64,000 nt of DNA from NCBI RefSeq assembly GCF_039830095.1, contig NZ_CP142435.1, forward strand, positions 1 to 64,000, read 5' to 3'. The position numbers and the translations under genes were made by a program. A model generated the notes under the pieces. It saw only the letters and a list, made by a program, of their open reading frames with translations. It was not told the DNA's origin and searched no databases. This DNA comes from Dolosigranulum savutiense (lineage in GTDB: Bacteria > Bacillota > Bacilli > Lactobacillales > Carnobacteriaceae_A). This document shows, in pieces, positions 55,450-62,900 of the stretch; within the stretch, counting starts at the first letter, position 1, and the number at the start of each line of letters is the position of its first letter.

Positions 55450-57303
55450 ATGACAAAACGTTATCAGCAAATCGACACATTGCGCTTTATCAGTATTTTA
55501 TTTATTATAATGTATCATTATCAGAAATTTCGATATTCAGGGGGGTTCTTAGGGGTTAATATTTTTCTTGTCATCTCCGGAATCTTGCTGGGGATTAAAC
55601 TAGAGAAGAATTACTATAACGGTAAGACGGTCACTATTTTCCATAATGTAAAGCGAACGGTTCAAAAATTAATTTTGCCTGTTCTGTTCGTTATTGGGGC
55701 ACTTTCAGCGGTTCTCTTATTCTTCCGACATGAATTCTTGACGAATTGGTTGATGCAAACACTCTCAACCGTCTTATTTTTCAATAATTGGTATCAAATA
55801 TCGCAAGGAGCGTCTTACTTTGCCGAAATTATCCAACCCTCCTTGTTAACGCATTTATGGTACCTTAGCTTATATGTCCAATCGATCATTATTATTCAAC
55901 TATTATTTAAATTCGTCCGTCCACTTTTTTCACGCCGACATTACTTCGGCTATACGTTAATCGGGTTATCGCTACTGAGTTTGCTAGCCATGGTTTTGCT
56001 TTTCAAGCCTGGGAGTGATCCCACACGTGTCTATTATGGAACGGATACGCGCTTGTTCTCTATGTTACTTGGAGCAGGACTTGTCTGTATAAATCCGCTC
56101 TATCGCTCAACGCATGGTAAGGATGAAATTCGCCCTCTTCTTTTACAAGGCGGACTACTAGCCATTATGGTTGTCATGTTATTTATGATAGAAGATAGTA
56201 GTACCTTCACTTACTGGGGAGGGATGTACTTATTCGACATTGTAACAGCACTAGCCGTCTTGTCTCTTTTATATTACGACACAATTATTCAACGGATGTT
56301 ATCTTTTAGAGCAACTACGCTATTGGGCCGTCTATCTTATCCGATGTATCTATGGTACTATCCTGTCTACATCGGTCTGTATAATCACGCCGGACAATTA
56401 CCCGCTTTCTTCCTTCATATTCCAGTTCAATTAGCTATTATTCTTGGATTAAGCGTCGGAACGTACTTCTTATTTGACCAAAAAATCGGTATAGTTCAGT
56501 TGCCACCACTCACTTCTTTATCGTTAACGACTATAAAAGAAGACTGGTTACAAGCATCCACTAGACGAAAAATCTTACTTGGCTCATACAGTGGGCTCAT
56601 ACTATTTTTCCTAATCAGCCTGGGAGTCTCTGCCATGCAAGGTGATGAGGTCGCTGCTGGATTAGAATCAGCTTACACACAGCGACACGAAGATTTACTC
56701 GCCCAAAACGAACAGCGCGCCTCTACTACTGATCAGACCGAATCTGAAGAAGCTACAGAACCAGAAGAAACTGAGCCTACTCATGTTTACACAGCTGACA
56801 ATCTTGAAGTTACGTTTTTCGGAGATTCAACTGTACTAAGTGGTTCTGAAGAATTATACAATCGTTTCCCGCAAGCAACAGTATATGGGGAAGTCGGTCT
56901 ACAACTTTATAATGCCACCCCGCAGTTAAGTGCAATGAGACAAAGTGGCCAATTACATGACATTATTGTCTTCTCATTAGGGGCAAATGGTGGCTTCAGC
57001 AATGATCACTTAGAACAATTAATCAATCAACTTGACGATGACACAACAATTTTCTTATTGACAACTCATGTTAGTCGACCATGGGCAGCTGACGTTAATG
57101 CTCAATTTAGACAAATGGCTGAAAAGCATGATAATATTTATCTCATGGATTGGGCCAATAATTTCAGCTATGAGGGTCATCTCTATGAACCTGATGGCAT
57201 TCATTTAAATTATGATGGAATTAATGTATGGATTGACTTCATCGAATCACAGTTACTCGATACTTTAAATAATGGCAATACCGATAATACAGACAACGCC
57301 TAA
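55450..57303 (+). CDS. OatA-like acyltransferase with extracytoplasmic SGNH domain
   Basis: Two-domain membrane O-acetyltransferase, 617 residues. The Acyltransferase_3 domain fills 1-390 with about eleven helices and the catalytic His23 (MYHYQ). After an acidic linker (about 415-445), the extracellular SGNH domain has nucleophile Ser460 (GDSTV), the GANG block and the Asp582/His585 pair (DGIHLN). This is the OatA layout, which acetylates MurNAc to give lysozyme resistance; modification of teichoic acid or another polymer cannot be excluded. ATG 55450 has AGAAAG at a good spacing; ATG 55441 does not. Confidence 0.9.
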   Translation: MTKRYQQIDTLRFISILFIIMYHYQKFRYSGGFLGVNIFLVISGILLGIKLEKNYYNGKTVTIFHNVKRTVQKLILPVLFVIGALSAVLLFFRHEFLTNWLMQTLSTVLFFNNWYQISQGASYFAEIIQPSLLTHLWYLSLYVQSIIIIQLLFKFVRPLFSRRHYFGYTLIGLSLLSLLAMVLLFKPGSDPTRVYYGTDTRLFSMLLGAGLVCINPLYRSTHGKDEIRPLLLQGGLLAIMVVMLFMIEDSSTFTYWGGMYLFDIVTALAVLSLLYYDTIIQRMLSFRATTLLGRLSYPMYLWYYPVYIGLYNHAGQLPAFFLHIPVQLAIILGLSVGTYFLFDQKIGIVQLPPLTSLSLTTIKEDWLQASTRRKILLGSYSGLILFFLISLGVSAMQGDEVAAGLESAYTQRHEDLLAQNEQRASTTDQTESEEATEPEETEPTHVYTADNLEVTFFGDSTVLSGSEELYNRFPQATVYGEVGLQLYNATPQLSAMRQSGQLHDIIVFSLGANGGFSNDHLEQLINQLDDDTTIFLLTTHVSRPWAADVNAQFRQMAEKHDNIYLMDWANNFSYEGHLYEPDGIHLNYDGINVWIDFIESQLLDTLNNGNTDNTDNA

Positions 57304-57316
57304 ATGCTTATATAGT

Positions 57317-57363
57317 GAAAAGTGCCTCAAGCAGACTAATCTTGTTTACTTGAGGCATTTTAC
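57317..57363. terminator. Bidirectional terminator
   Basis: AGTGCCTCAAG pairs with CTTGAGGCATT, flanked by A- and T-runs, between the OatA-like gene and the lipoprotein gene. Confidence 0.85.
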
Positions 57364-57378
57364 TATTTAATTAACTTT

Positions 57379-58539
57379 TTATTTTTGTATCGTATTTAAA
57401 ATAGCTTCCAAATAACCCTTCTTATCAACAAAAGTAGCCCCTGATACAACATCTGCGCTTTCTTCAGTATCTTTTCCGTCCAGTTTATCGATTGCTTCTT
57501 GTAATTCTTGCACGGTCATTCCAGCAACAAATTCAGAAATTGCGCGGTGGTTCTCGTCATAAGTCTTTGTTGCTTCCCCTTTGTCAGCCATTAATTCTGA
57601 ATAAATTTCAGTATTAGCTAATTTTGAGATTAATGTTGTGTTTTCATTGTACGCTTCTCCGAATGCTTGATCACTATTTGGCACACCTTCAACATCGGTA
57701 GCTTCCATAAATTGTAACTCATCTTGAATAGTTGCTAGAATTATATCGTCTTGATGCAGAACACCTACTAATGCAAAAGACTTTAAGCCATGCGGTGCTT
57801 GTAAGGAATAAGATAATTCCACATTGGCTATATTTTCTACGTTGTCCGTAGAAAATTCAAACCCGTCTTTCGCCACATTAACAATTTCTTCCAAATATCC
57901 AGGTGTGTCCACTAATGTCGCGCCTGAAACCACATCACTAATACCACTTGGATCCTCGACATGATGCAATTCTTCGATAGCTTCTTCCAGCTCACTAATC
58001 GTTTTTCCTTCCGCGAATTCACTAATCGCTTCATAACCATCAACAAGAGAATGGGTTGCTTCGGCTTTTTCGGCCATTAACTCAGAATATGCCTCATTAT
58101 TTTCAACTTTACTAATTAAGACTTGGTTCTCATCATATGCTTCACCAAAATCACTATCTGCATTCGGTACGCCGTGATAATCACCTGCTGTATCCATAAA
58201 CTGGAATTCATCAATATGAACGTGTGTAATCGTGTCACCATCTAATCCCACAAAAATAGCTGAGAAAGAACGTTCGCCGTGAGGTGCACCGTAACCAAGC
58301 TTAAGCGTCACTCCTTGTGCTTCACTGTCATCTGTCGCCTGATCCTCATCGGCAACTGGATCTTCTTCATCGACAGCTTCATCCATCATATCTGTATCTT
58401 GTTCCGCACCTTCATCCATTTGCTCCACTGTTTCATCCTTATTCACTGTCTCTTCTGATCCATTATGAGTATTGTCACTACAACTGGCCAACAATAAAGT
58501 TGCTGACATAACACCCAATGTTTGATACATCTTTTTCAT
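57379..58539 (-). CDS. Lipoprotein with two tandem FMN-binding-like (SGAT) repeats
   Basis: Surface lipoprotein of 386 residues. Signal peptide with lipobox LASC (lipidated Cys20), an acidic disordered linker (21-75), then two homologous repeats of about 150 residues (76-225 and 240-386). Each repeat has A-PHG at its start, an FxxLxF-type QFM block, GVPN, FGEAY, YSELMA and a final DVVSGAT motif. The two SGAT threonines, Thr208 and Thr369, match the site that ApbE/FmnB-type enzymes flavinylate in NqrC, RnfG and Listeria PplA. A role as an extracellular electron-transfer flavoprotein is therefore plausible. AGGGAGGA precedes the ATG. Confidence 0.8.
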   Translation of the reverse strand: MKKMYQTLGVMSATLLLASCSDNTHNGSEETVNKDETVEQMDEGAEQDTDMMDEAVDEEDPVADEDQATDDSEAQGVTLKLGYGAPHGERSFSAIFVGLDGDTITHVHIDEFQFMDTAGDYHGVPNADSDFGEAYDENQVLISKVENNEAYSELMAEKAEATHSLVDGYEAISEFAEGKTISELEEAIEELHHVEDPSGISDVVSGATLVDTPGYLEEIVNVAKDGFEFSTDNVENIANVELSYSLQAPHGLKSFALVGVLHQDDIILATIQDELQFMEATDVEGVPNSDQAFGEAYNENTTLISKLANTEIYSELMADKGEATKTYDENHRAISEFVAGMTVQELQEAIDKLDGKDTEESADVVSGATFVDKKGYLEAILNTIQK

Positions 58540-58582
58540 CCTGTATTCCTCCCTTTAGTCCCCTTAATTTATTTACAAGTTC

Positions 58583-58591
58583 ATTATATCA
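58583..58591 (-). promoter_or_regulatory. Extended -10 promoter of the lipoprotein gene
   Basis: TGA plus TATAAT on the minus strand, about 45 bases ahead of ATG 58539. The rest of the 222-base divergent gap to 58761 is AT-rich with no clear further signal. Confidence 0.5.
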
Positions 58592-58761
58592 CAATCAATC
58601 TAGCAGAATTCTTTTCCTGTTATATTTTAATTGATTTTTAATATACTTAATAACTCTATTGCTTGCTTTATTATTTTTATATAGTCTATTCGTGATATTT
58701 TCATTTATTTACGTTAAAATAGTATATGTTAGGAAAATGATAAAAAAAGGAGCACCTATTA

Positions 58762-59688
58762 ATGAAATTACGTTGGAAAATTGTAACAGGAGCAACACTA
58801 TTAAGTGGTACAATTGCTTATATCAGTCATCTCCTCTATAAGAATGCTGTTGATAACCAAGGCTTGAATGAAGTCGCCGATCACTCGATGCGCCAAGTCT
58901 ATGCTGAAGATCCTTGGAAAGAGGCAAAAAAATGGTTTCATTCAGTCAAATTTGAAGAGTACACCATTAAATCCTATGATAATTTAACATTATATGGAAA
59001 ATTTATTCCCCATGAAAAATATCCAGATCGAGTAGCCATTATTGCTCATGGGTACGGACAAAGTAATTTAGATATGGCGCCTTGGGTTCATTTATTTTAT
59101 GATTTAGGGTATAGTATTTTGCTACCCGATGCACGTGGCCACGGTAATAGTCAAGGAAATTATATTGGTTTTGGCTGGCACGAACGACTAGATTACCTAG
59201 AATGGATAGATTGGTTGAACAGTACCTACGATCATCCTAATACTGTCTTATTTGGCTTAAGTATGGGAGCTTCAACCGTTATGAACGTTAGTGGGGAGCC
59301 GCTTCCCGATAACGTAAAAGCGATTATCGAAGATTGTGGCTATAGTTCAACTTATGAAGAATTAGCTTACCAACTCCGTTCTCAATATAAACTTCCTGCT
59401 TTCCCTTTCTTACCTCTCACGAGTATTTATACAAAATATCGTGCAAATTATTCCTTTAAAGAAGCCAGTCCACTCGAGCAAATTCAAAAAAGCCAGCTCC
59501 CTATCTTATTCATTCATGGAGGCAAAGACGAAATTGTCCCAAGTTGGATGGTGCATGAGTTATATGAAGCAGCTAGAGAACCAAAAGAACTTTATTTTGT
59601 AGAGGAAGCGACTCATGGGTATGCCTATGTCCTTGATAAAGCTACCTATCGCCAACGTATTTCATCATTTTTAGCTAAATATATATAA
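58762..59688 (+). CDS. Alpha/beta hydrolase, membrane-anchored
   Basis: Serine hydrolase of 308 residues with an N-terminal hydrophobic segment (about 7-27) that should anchor or export it. Fold landmarks: AHGYGQS oxyanion loop near 95, PDARGHGNSQG, nucleophile Ser167 in GLSMGAS, acid Asp256 in GGKDEIVP and His285 in ATHGYA. Similar to the YqkD/FrsA-like group; the substrate is unknown. AAAGGAG is well placed. Confidence 0.88.
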   Translation: MKLRWKIVTGATLLSGTIAYISHLLYKNAVDNQGLNEVADHSMRQVYAEDPWKEAKKWFHSVKFEEYTIKSYDNLTLYGKFIPHEKYPDRVAIIAHGYGQSNLDMAPWVHLFYDLGYSILLPDARGHGNSQGNYIGFGWHERLDYLEWIDWLNSTYDHPNTVLFGLSMGASTVMNVSGEPLPDNVKAIIEDCGYSSTYEELAYQLRSQYKLPAFPFLPLTSIYTKYRANYSFKEASPLEQIQKSQLPILFIHGGKDEIVPSWMVHELYEAAREPKELYFVEEATHGYAYVLDKATYRQRISSFLAKYI

Positions 59689-59713
59689 TTTTCACACATA
59701 ATTTAACCTAAAT

Positions 59714-59756
59714 ACGCTATCGTTGAGAGATATTCTCCCAACGATGGCGTTTCTTT
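59714..59756 (+). terminator. Terminator after the hydrolase gene
   Basis: ACGCTATCGTTGAGAGA pairs with TTCTCCCAACGATGGCGT (one mismatch and G-U pairs), followed by TTCTTTATT. Confidence 0.8.
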
Positions 59757-59864
59757 ATTAGCACGACCAAACTACTTAATCAACTTTCTATTATATTTTT
59801 TTATAAAAGAGGCTGTTAAAAAAGCTTTACACATAAATTCTTTTAATAAATTTGATATTTTCAC

Positions 59865-59893
59865 TAGACAATGAGATTAAAATGAGTTATAAT
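59865..59893 (+). promoter_or_regulatory. Promoter of the sigma-like gene
   Basis: TAGACA and TATAAT are separated by 17 bases. The predicted start (about 59900) is just before the inverted repeat 59909-59942. Confidence 0.75.
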
Positions 59894-59908
59894 TAAGATG
59901 TCGTTCAT

Positions 59909-59942
59909 TATTAGCGCTTACATTTGAATTTAAGTGCTAATA
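59909..59942. promoter_or_regulatory. CIRCE-like inverted repeat at the start of the sigma-gene leader
   Basis: TATTAGCGCTTA and TAAGTGCTAATA are near-perfect complements (one G-U/mismatch) around a 10-base centre. The half sites TTAGCGCTT and AAGTGCTAA match the HrcA operator halves (TTAGCACTC, GAGTGCTAA) at 7/9 and 8/9, but the spacer is 12 rather than 9 bases. It lies where a repressor would block initiation, or could fold as an RNA hairpin. Confidence 0.5.
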
Positions 59943-59979
59943 CCGTTATGTGAACTTTATATAGAAGGGAAGAGGACTT

Positions 59980-60516
59980 ATGAGACAACACATTAACCCG
60001 GACGATATCAATATGTCAGAACTACTGGCAATTGTTGGACAGAATAATCGCAGACAACTGGAACAAGCACTGGAAGAATTATGTCATCCAGTCATACAAT
60101 TATTTTTAAAGAAGTATCGTATTCCACCCGTTCACCAACCCACGATTATTGCTCAAGCAAAAAAGATATTAAGCGAGGCCGTACATTCGTATGACACAAC
60201 AGATCAGCACGACACAAACCATTTCACAGGATTTGAAGCCTATTTTGAGAGATGCTTGGAACGTGAGTTAAGTGATCAGTTAGCAGCCTATCAAATGGAC
60301 TATAAAAACGAACGAAACGATTCAACAACTGACAACATAACAAAGCCGGTCTCTTTCGATACATTTGAACAAAAAGTATTTGCTTCTTACTTATTAAATC
60401 AACCTTACAATAGTATTGCTAAAAAGATGGAAACTGATGTTGAAAAAATAAGAGCGTGTGTGGGTCAATGCGCTCAGAAGATTTCTAATCTTATTGATAA
60501 ACAGCCCGGTATATAA
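59980..60516 (+). CDS. ComX/SigH-like alternative sigma factor (predicted)
   Basis: A 178-residue protein. The C-terminal 50 residues look like sigma region 4 (FEQKVFASYLLNQPYNSIAKKM, then a second helix), and the N-terminal helical half with RYRIPP-like and FEAYFERCLERELSDQL segments could be region 2. Overall length and style fit the SigH/ComX group, which directs competence genes in Lactobacillales; sequence identity to known members is low, so the call is provisional. GGGAAGAGG precedes the ATG. It faces the prepilin peptidase gene across a terminator. Confidence 0.6.
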   Translation: MRQHINPDDINMSELLAIVGQNNRRQLEQALEELCHPVIQLFLKKYRIPPVHQPTIIAQAKKILSEAVHSYDTTDQHDTNHFTGFEAYFERCLERELSDQLAAYQMDYKNERNDSTTDNITKPVSFDTFEQKVFASYLLNQPYNSIAKKMETDVEKIRACVGQCAQKISNLIDKQPGI

Positions 60517-60535
60517 ATAAAATTCAATCATTTTT

Positions 60536-60578
60536 AATAAAGTAGCTAATCTCATCAACCGATTAGCTACTTTATTTA
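60536..60578. terminator. Bidirectional terminator
   Basis: Perfect AATAAAGTAGCTAATC/GATTAGCTACTTTATT stem with a 9-base loop between the convergent sigma-like and prepilin peptidase genes. Confidence 0.9.
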
Positions 60579-60582
60579 TAAT

Positions 60583-61299
60583 TTACTGAATGAAAAATAA
60601 TACAATAATAGCCCCAAGACAAATATACGGACCAAATGGGAGCTTCGCTTCAACATATGATTGATGACCTCTATACTGTCTATAAAAACTAATCAGTGCT
60701 AATACAGAAGCCCACCATACAATCCAAAGACTATTTTGCCATCCAAATATTGCTCCCAGAAGAATTAATAACTTCACATCTCCCATTCCTAATGATTCTT
60801 TCTTCGTACAGACCATTACTATAACTAACATAATTAGTTGTATGCCTGCTCCCAGCAAAGCAGCTTGCCAAGAAATAGGTGATAACATCACTAATACTGG
60901 CGCAAACAGAAGTAAAAAATGATTAGGAATGCGATAATGCCAATAATCACTAACTGAAATAATAGCAGAAAAGCTAATAAACACTAAGTAAAAAATCAAG
61001 TCTTCCGACCACCCCACTTTTAAATAGCTCCATACAAATAATATACCGGTTAATAGTTCAATAATTGGATATATTAATGAAATAGTCATCTGACAATTTC
61101 TACATTGTCCTCGTTGTATGATGTACGAAATTATCGGAATTAATTCACGAGTCGTTAGACGCTCTTTACAATAAGGACATGCTGAGTAAGATGATTGCTT
61201 GTCATTCCACCACGTTAAGCGATAGCCGACCACATTGAAGTAAGAACCTAGAATAGCACCGTATATTAAGAATGTAAAACTAATGAGCCCAGTAGACAT
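60583..61299 (-). CDS. comC: Prepilin peptidase / N-methyltransferase (ComC/PilD type)
   Basis: Membrane aspartic protease of 238 residues that cleaves and methylates type IV prepilin-like proteins such as ComGC. The cytoplasmic Cys4 loop (CPYC at 41-44, CRNC at 66-69) and the two catalytic aspartates (Asp118 in SDYWHYRIPN and Asp174 in GMGDVKLL) are present, with about eight helices. The frame opens 26 codons earlier, but GAAAGGGTGA sets ATG 61299. No com operon is in the window. Confidence 0.93.
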   Translation of the reverse strand: MSTGLISFTFLIYGAILGSYFNVVGYRLTWWNDKQSSYSACPYCKERLTTRELIPIISYIIQRGQCRNCQMTISLIYPIIELLTGILFVWSYLKVGWSEDLIFYLVFISFSAIISVSDYWHYRIPNHFLLLFAPVLVMLSPISWQAALLGAGIQLIMLVIVMVCTKKESLGMGDVKLLILLGAIFGWQNSLWIVWWASVLALISFYRQYRGHQSYVEAKLPFGPYICLGAIIVLFFIQ

Positions 61300-61469
61300 A
61301 ACTGTCACCCTTTCTACTCTATTAATACACGAGCTGCGCTTAAATTCATATCTATAGTTTAATTTTTTTGCCAACAATTAGTTGTATATTGCAAGTTAAA
61401 AAATAAAATACATTATCTTTATCCTCTTAAGTCTGATGTAGCGCCTTTTTATAAAGTTGTATAATGCAT

Positions 61470-62093
61470 CTAATTTACCCATCCATACTTTTCATCATCA
61501 ACATCATATTTGCGCTGTTTTGAAATATAAGGATTGCCACTTACAACAAAGCGCAATTTTTTATCCGTCCACTCCCCTTTATTAGGAATGCCAATACGTG
61601 GAAGAGCTACAATTTTTTGAGGAAATCGCCGATTATTCTGAGTTAGTTGAAGAGAGCCTTCAGTAATAGATGTCCCATAATCTTCAACTGTAATACCTAG
61701 TGCCTGTGTTAATTTTCCCGGACCATTTACTTGATCAACTCCAAGGATTGGATGACGCCGCTGATCAATCAAAGCAAAGCCGGATTTGGGTTGAATCGCC
61801 CGAATCATAACGCCTTGTGGGGTCTGAGTATCGCCTGTTACAATATTGAGTAATATATGTCCTCTCATTTGATAGAGATAGATCGTTCCTGATTGACTAT
61901 ATTGTGCCCGAAGTCGTCGCGTTTTCTTACCACCATAGCTGTGTGAGGCTAAGTCCTCCACACCAAGATAAGCTTCCACATCAACAATCCAACCTGTCAC
62001 TATCCCTGCTTTGGTTTCTTTTTGGAGTACGCAACCCAATAAGTCTCGGGCAACCTCAGCAGTAGGACGTTCTGGGCTCAGTAAACTTTTCAT
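61470..62093 (-). CDS. 3-methyladenine DNA glycosylase (AAG/MPG family)
   Basis: Repair glycosylase of 207 residues removing alkylated purines. The catalytic Glu40 in DVEAYLG, the intercalating-loop region around YLYQMRGHI and the GPGKLTQALGI motif are intact. Fourteen bases after the sirtuin gene, so the two are co-transcribed. GAAAGGA precedes the ATG. Confidence 0.93.
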   Translation of the reverse strand: MKSLLSPERPTAEVARDLLGCVLQKETKAGIVTGWIVDVEAYLGVEDLASHSYGGKKTRRLRAQYSQSGTIYLYQMRGHILLNIVTGDTQTPQGVMIRAIQPKSGFALIDQRRHPILGVDQVNGPGKLTQALGITVEDYGTSITEGSLQLTQNNRRFPQKIVALPRIGIPNKGEWTDKKLRFVVSGNPYISKQRKYDVDDEKYGWVN

Positions 62094-62107
62094 TATTGAG
62101 GTCCTTT

Positions 62108-62845
62108 CTAATTTAATGCAGCAAATACGTCCGTCATATCCTGAATAAATAAGAGCGGATTGAGCCGATGCGTACGAATGGGTTGATTATTGATAACAAT
62201 TGCTTGGGAGCCATTGAAGTAATCAATTAATCCGGCCGCTGGGTATACGACTAAAGATGTTCCGGCTACAATCAAAACTTCCGCTTCTTTAATTGCCCGA
62301 ATCGCCTGATCTACGACTGCCCTATCAAGCTGTTCACCGTAGAGCGTTACGTCAGGTCGAACGATACCTAGATCAGCTGAGCATCTTGGAATGCCAGACT
62401 TATCTAATATTAATTCTTCATAATTATAGTACCGACCACATTTTATACAATAATTATGTTCCGTTGTCCCATGCAAATGATGGACGTGACTACTCCCTGC
62501 TTGCTCATGCAAGTTATCAATATTTTGTGTAACAATCTGTACATGTTTTCCTTGTTCCTCCAATTTCGCCATAAATTGATGAGCAATATTGGGCTGTGCT
62601 TCTGGGTAGACTAATTTATCAAAGTAAAACTGAAAAAATTGTGCTGGATTTTTCCGAAAAAAACTAGCAGATACAATTTCTTCGGCTGGTAGTTGCCGGT
62701 GCTGATCCTCAGCGTATAATCCAGCTGAGGATCGAAAGTCTGGAATACCACTCGCAGTCGACACCCCTGCCCCACCAAAAAATACAATCCGATGATGCTG
62801 GTTAATTATTTCCTTGAATTGTGCTAACTTTTCGTCCATACTCAT
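62108..62845 (-). CDS. NAD-dependent protein deacylase (sirtuin, CobB-like) with altered zinc site
   Basis: Sir2 family enzyme of 245 residues that removes acyl groups from lysines using NAD. Rossmann motif GAGVSTASGIPDFRS (about 25-39), TQNIDNLH and the catalytic His125 (LHGTTEHN) are intact. The zinc module has Cys133 and Cys136 and Cys155, but the fourth ligand of the usual CxxC is Asp158 (CSAD instead of CxxC). Zinc may still bind with Asp, or the site may be weakened. AGAGGA precedes the ATG. Confidence 0.92.
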   Translation of the reverse strand: MSMDEKLAQFKEIINQHHRIVFFGGAGVSTASGIPDFRSSAGLYAEDQHRQLPAEEIVSASFFRKNPAQFFQFYFDKLVYPEAQPNIAHQFMAKLEEQGKHVQIVTQNIDNLHEQAGSSHVHHLHGTTEHNYCIKCGRYYNYEELILDKSGIPRCSADLGIVRPDVTLYGEQLDRAVVDQAIRAIKEAEVLIVAGTSLVVYPAAGLIDYFNGSQAIVINNQPIRTHRLNPLLFIQDMTDVFAALN

Positions 62846-62863
62846 ATAAATGCTTCCTCTCTA

Positions 62864-62893
62864 TTAAAAAAGCTCTGGCCAATGCCAAAGCTT
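62864..62893 (-). terminator. Terminator after lepA
   Basis: AAAGCTTTGGC pairs with GCCAGAGCTTT (one G-U) across a 4-base loop; TTTAATAG follows on the minus strand. Confidence 0.85.
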
Positions 62894-62900
62894 TTGTTTG

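Noticed and set aside
59909-59942. Reading the inverted repeat as a true CIRCE element
   Set aside because: The spacer is 12 rather than 9 bases and one half matches only 7/9, so only a CIRCE-like label is given.
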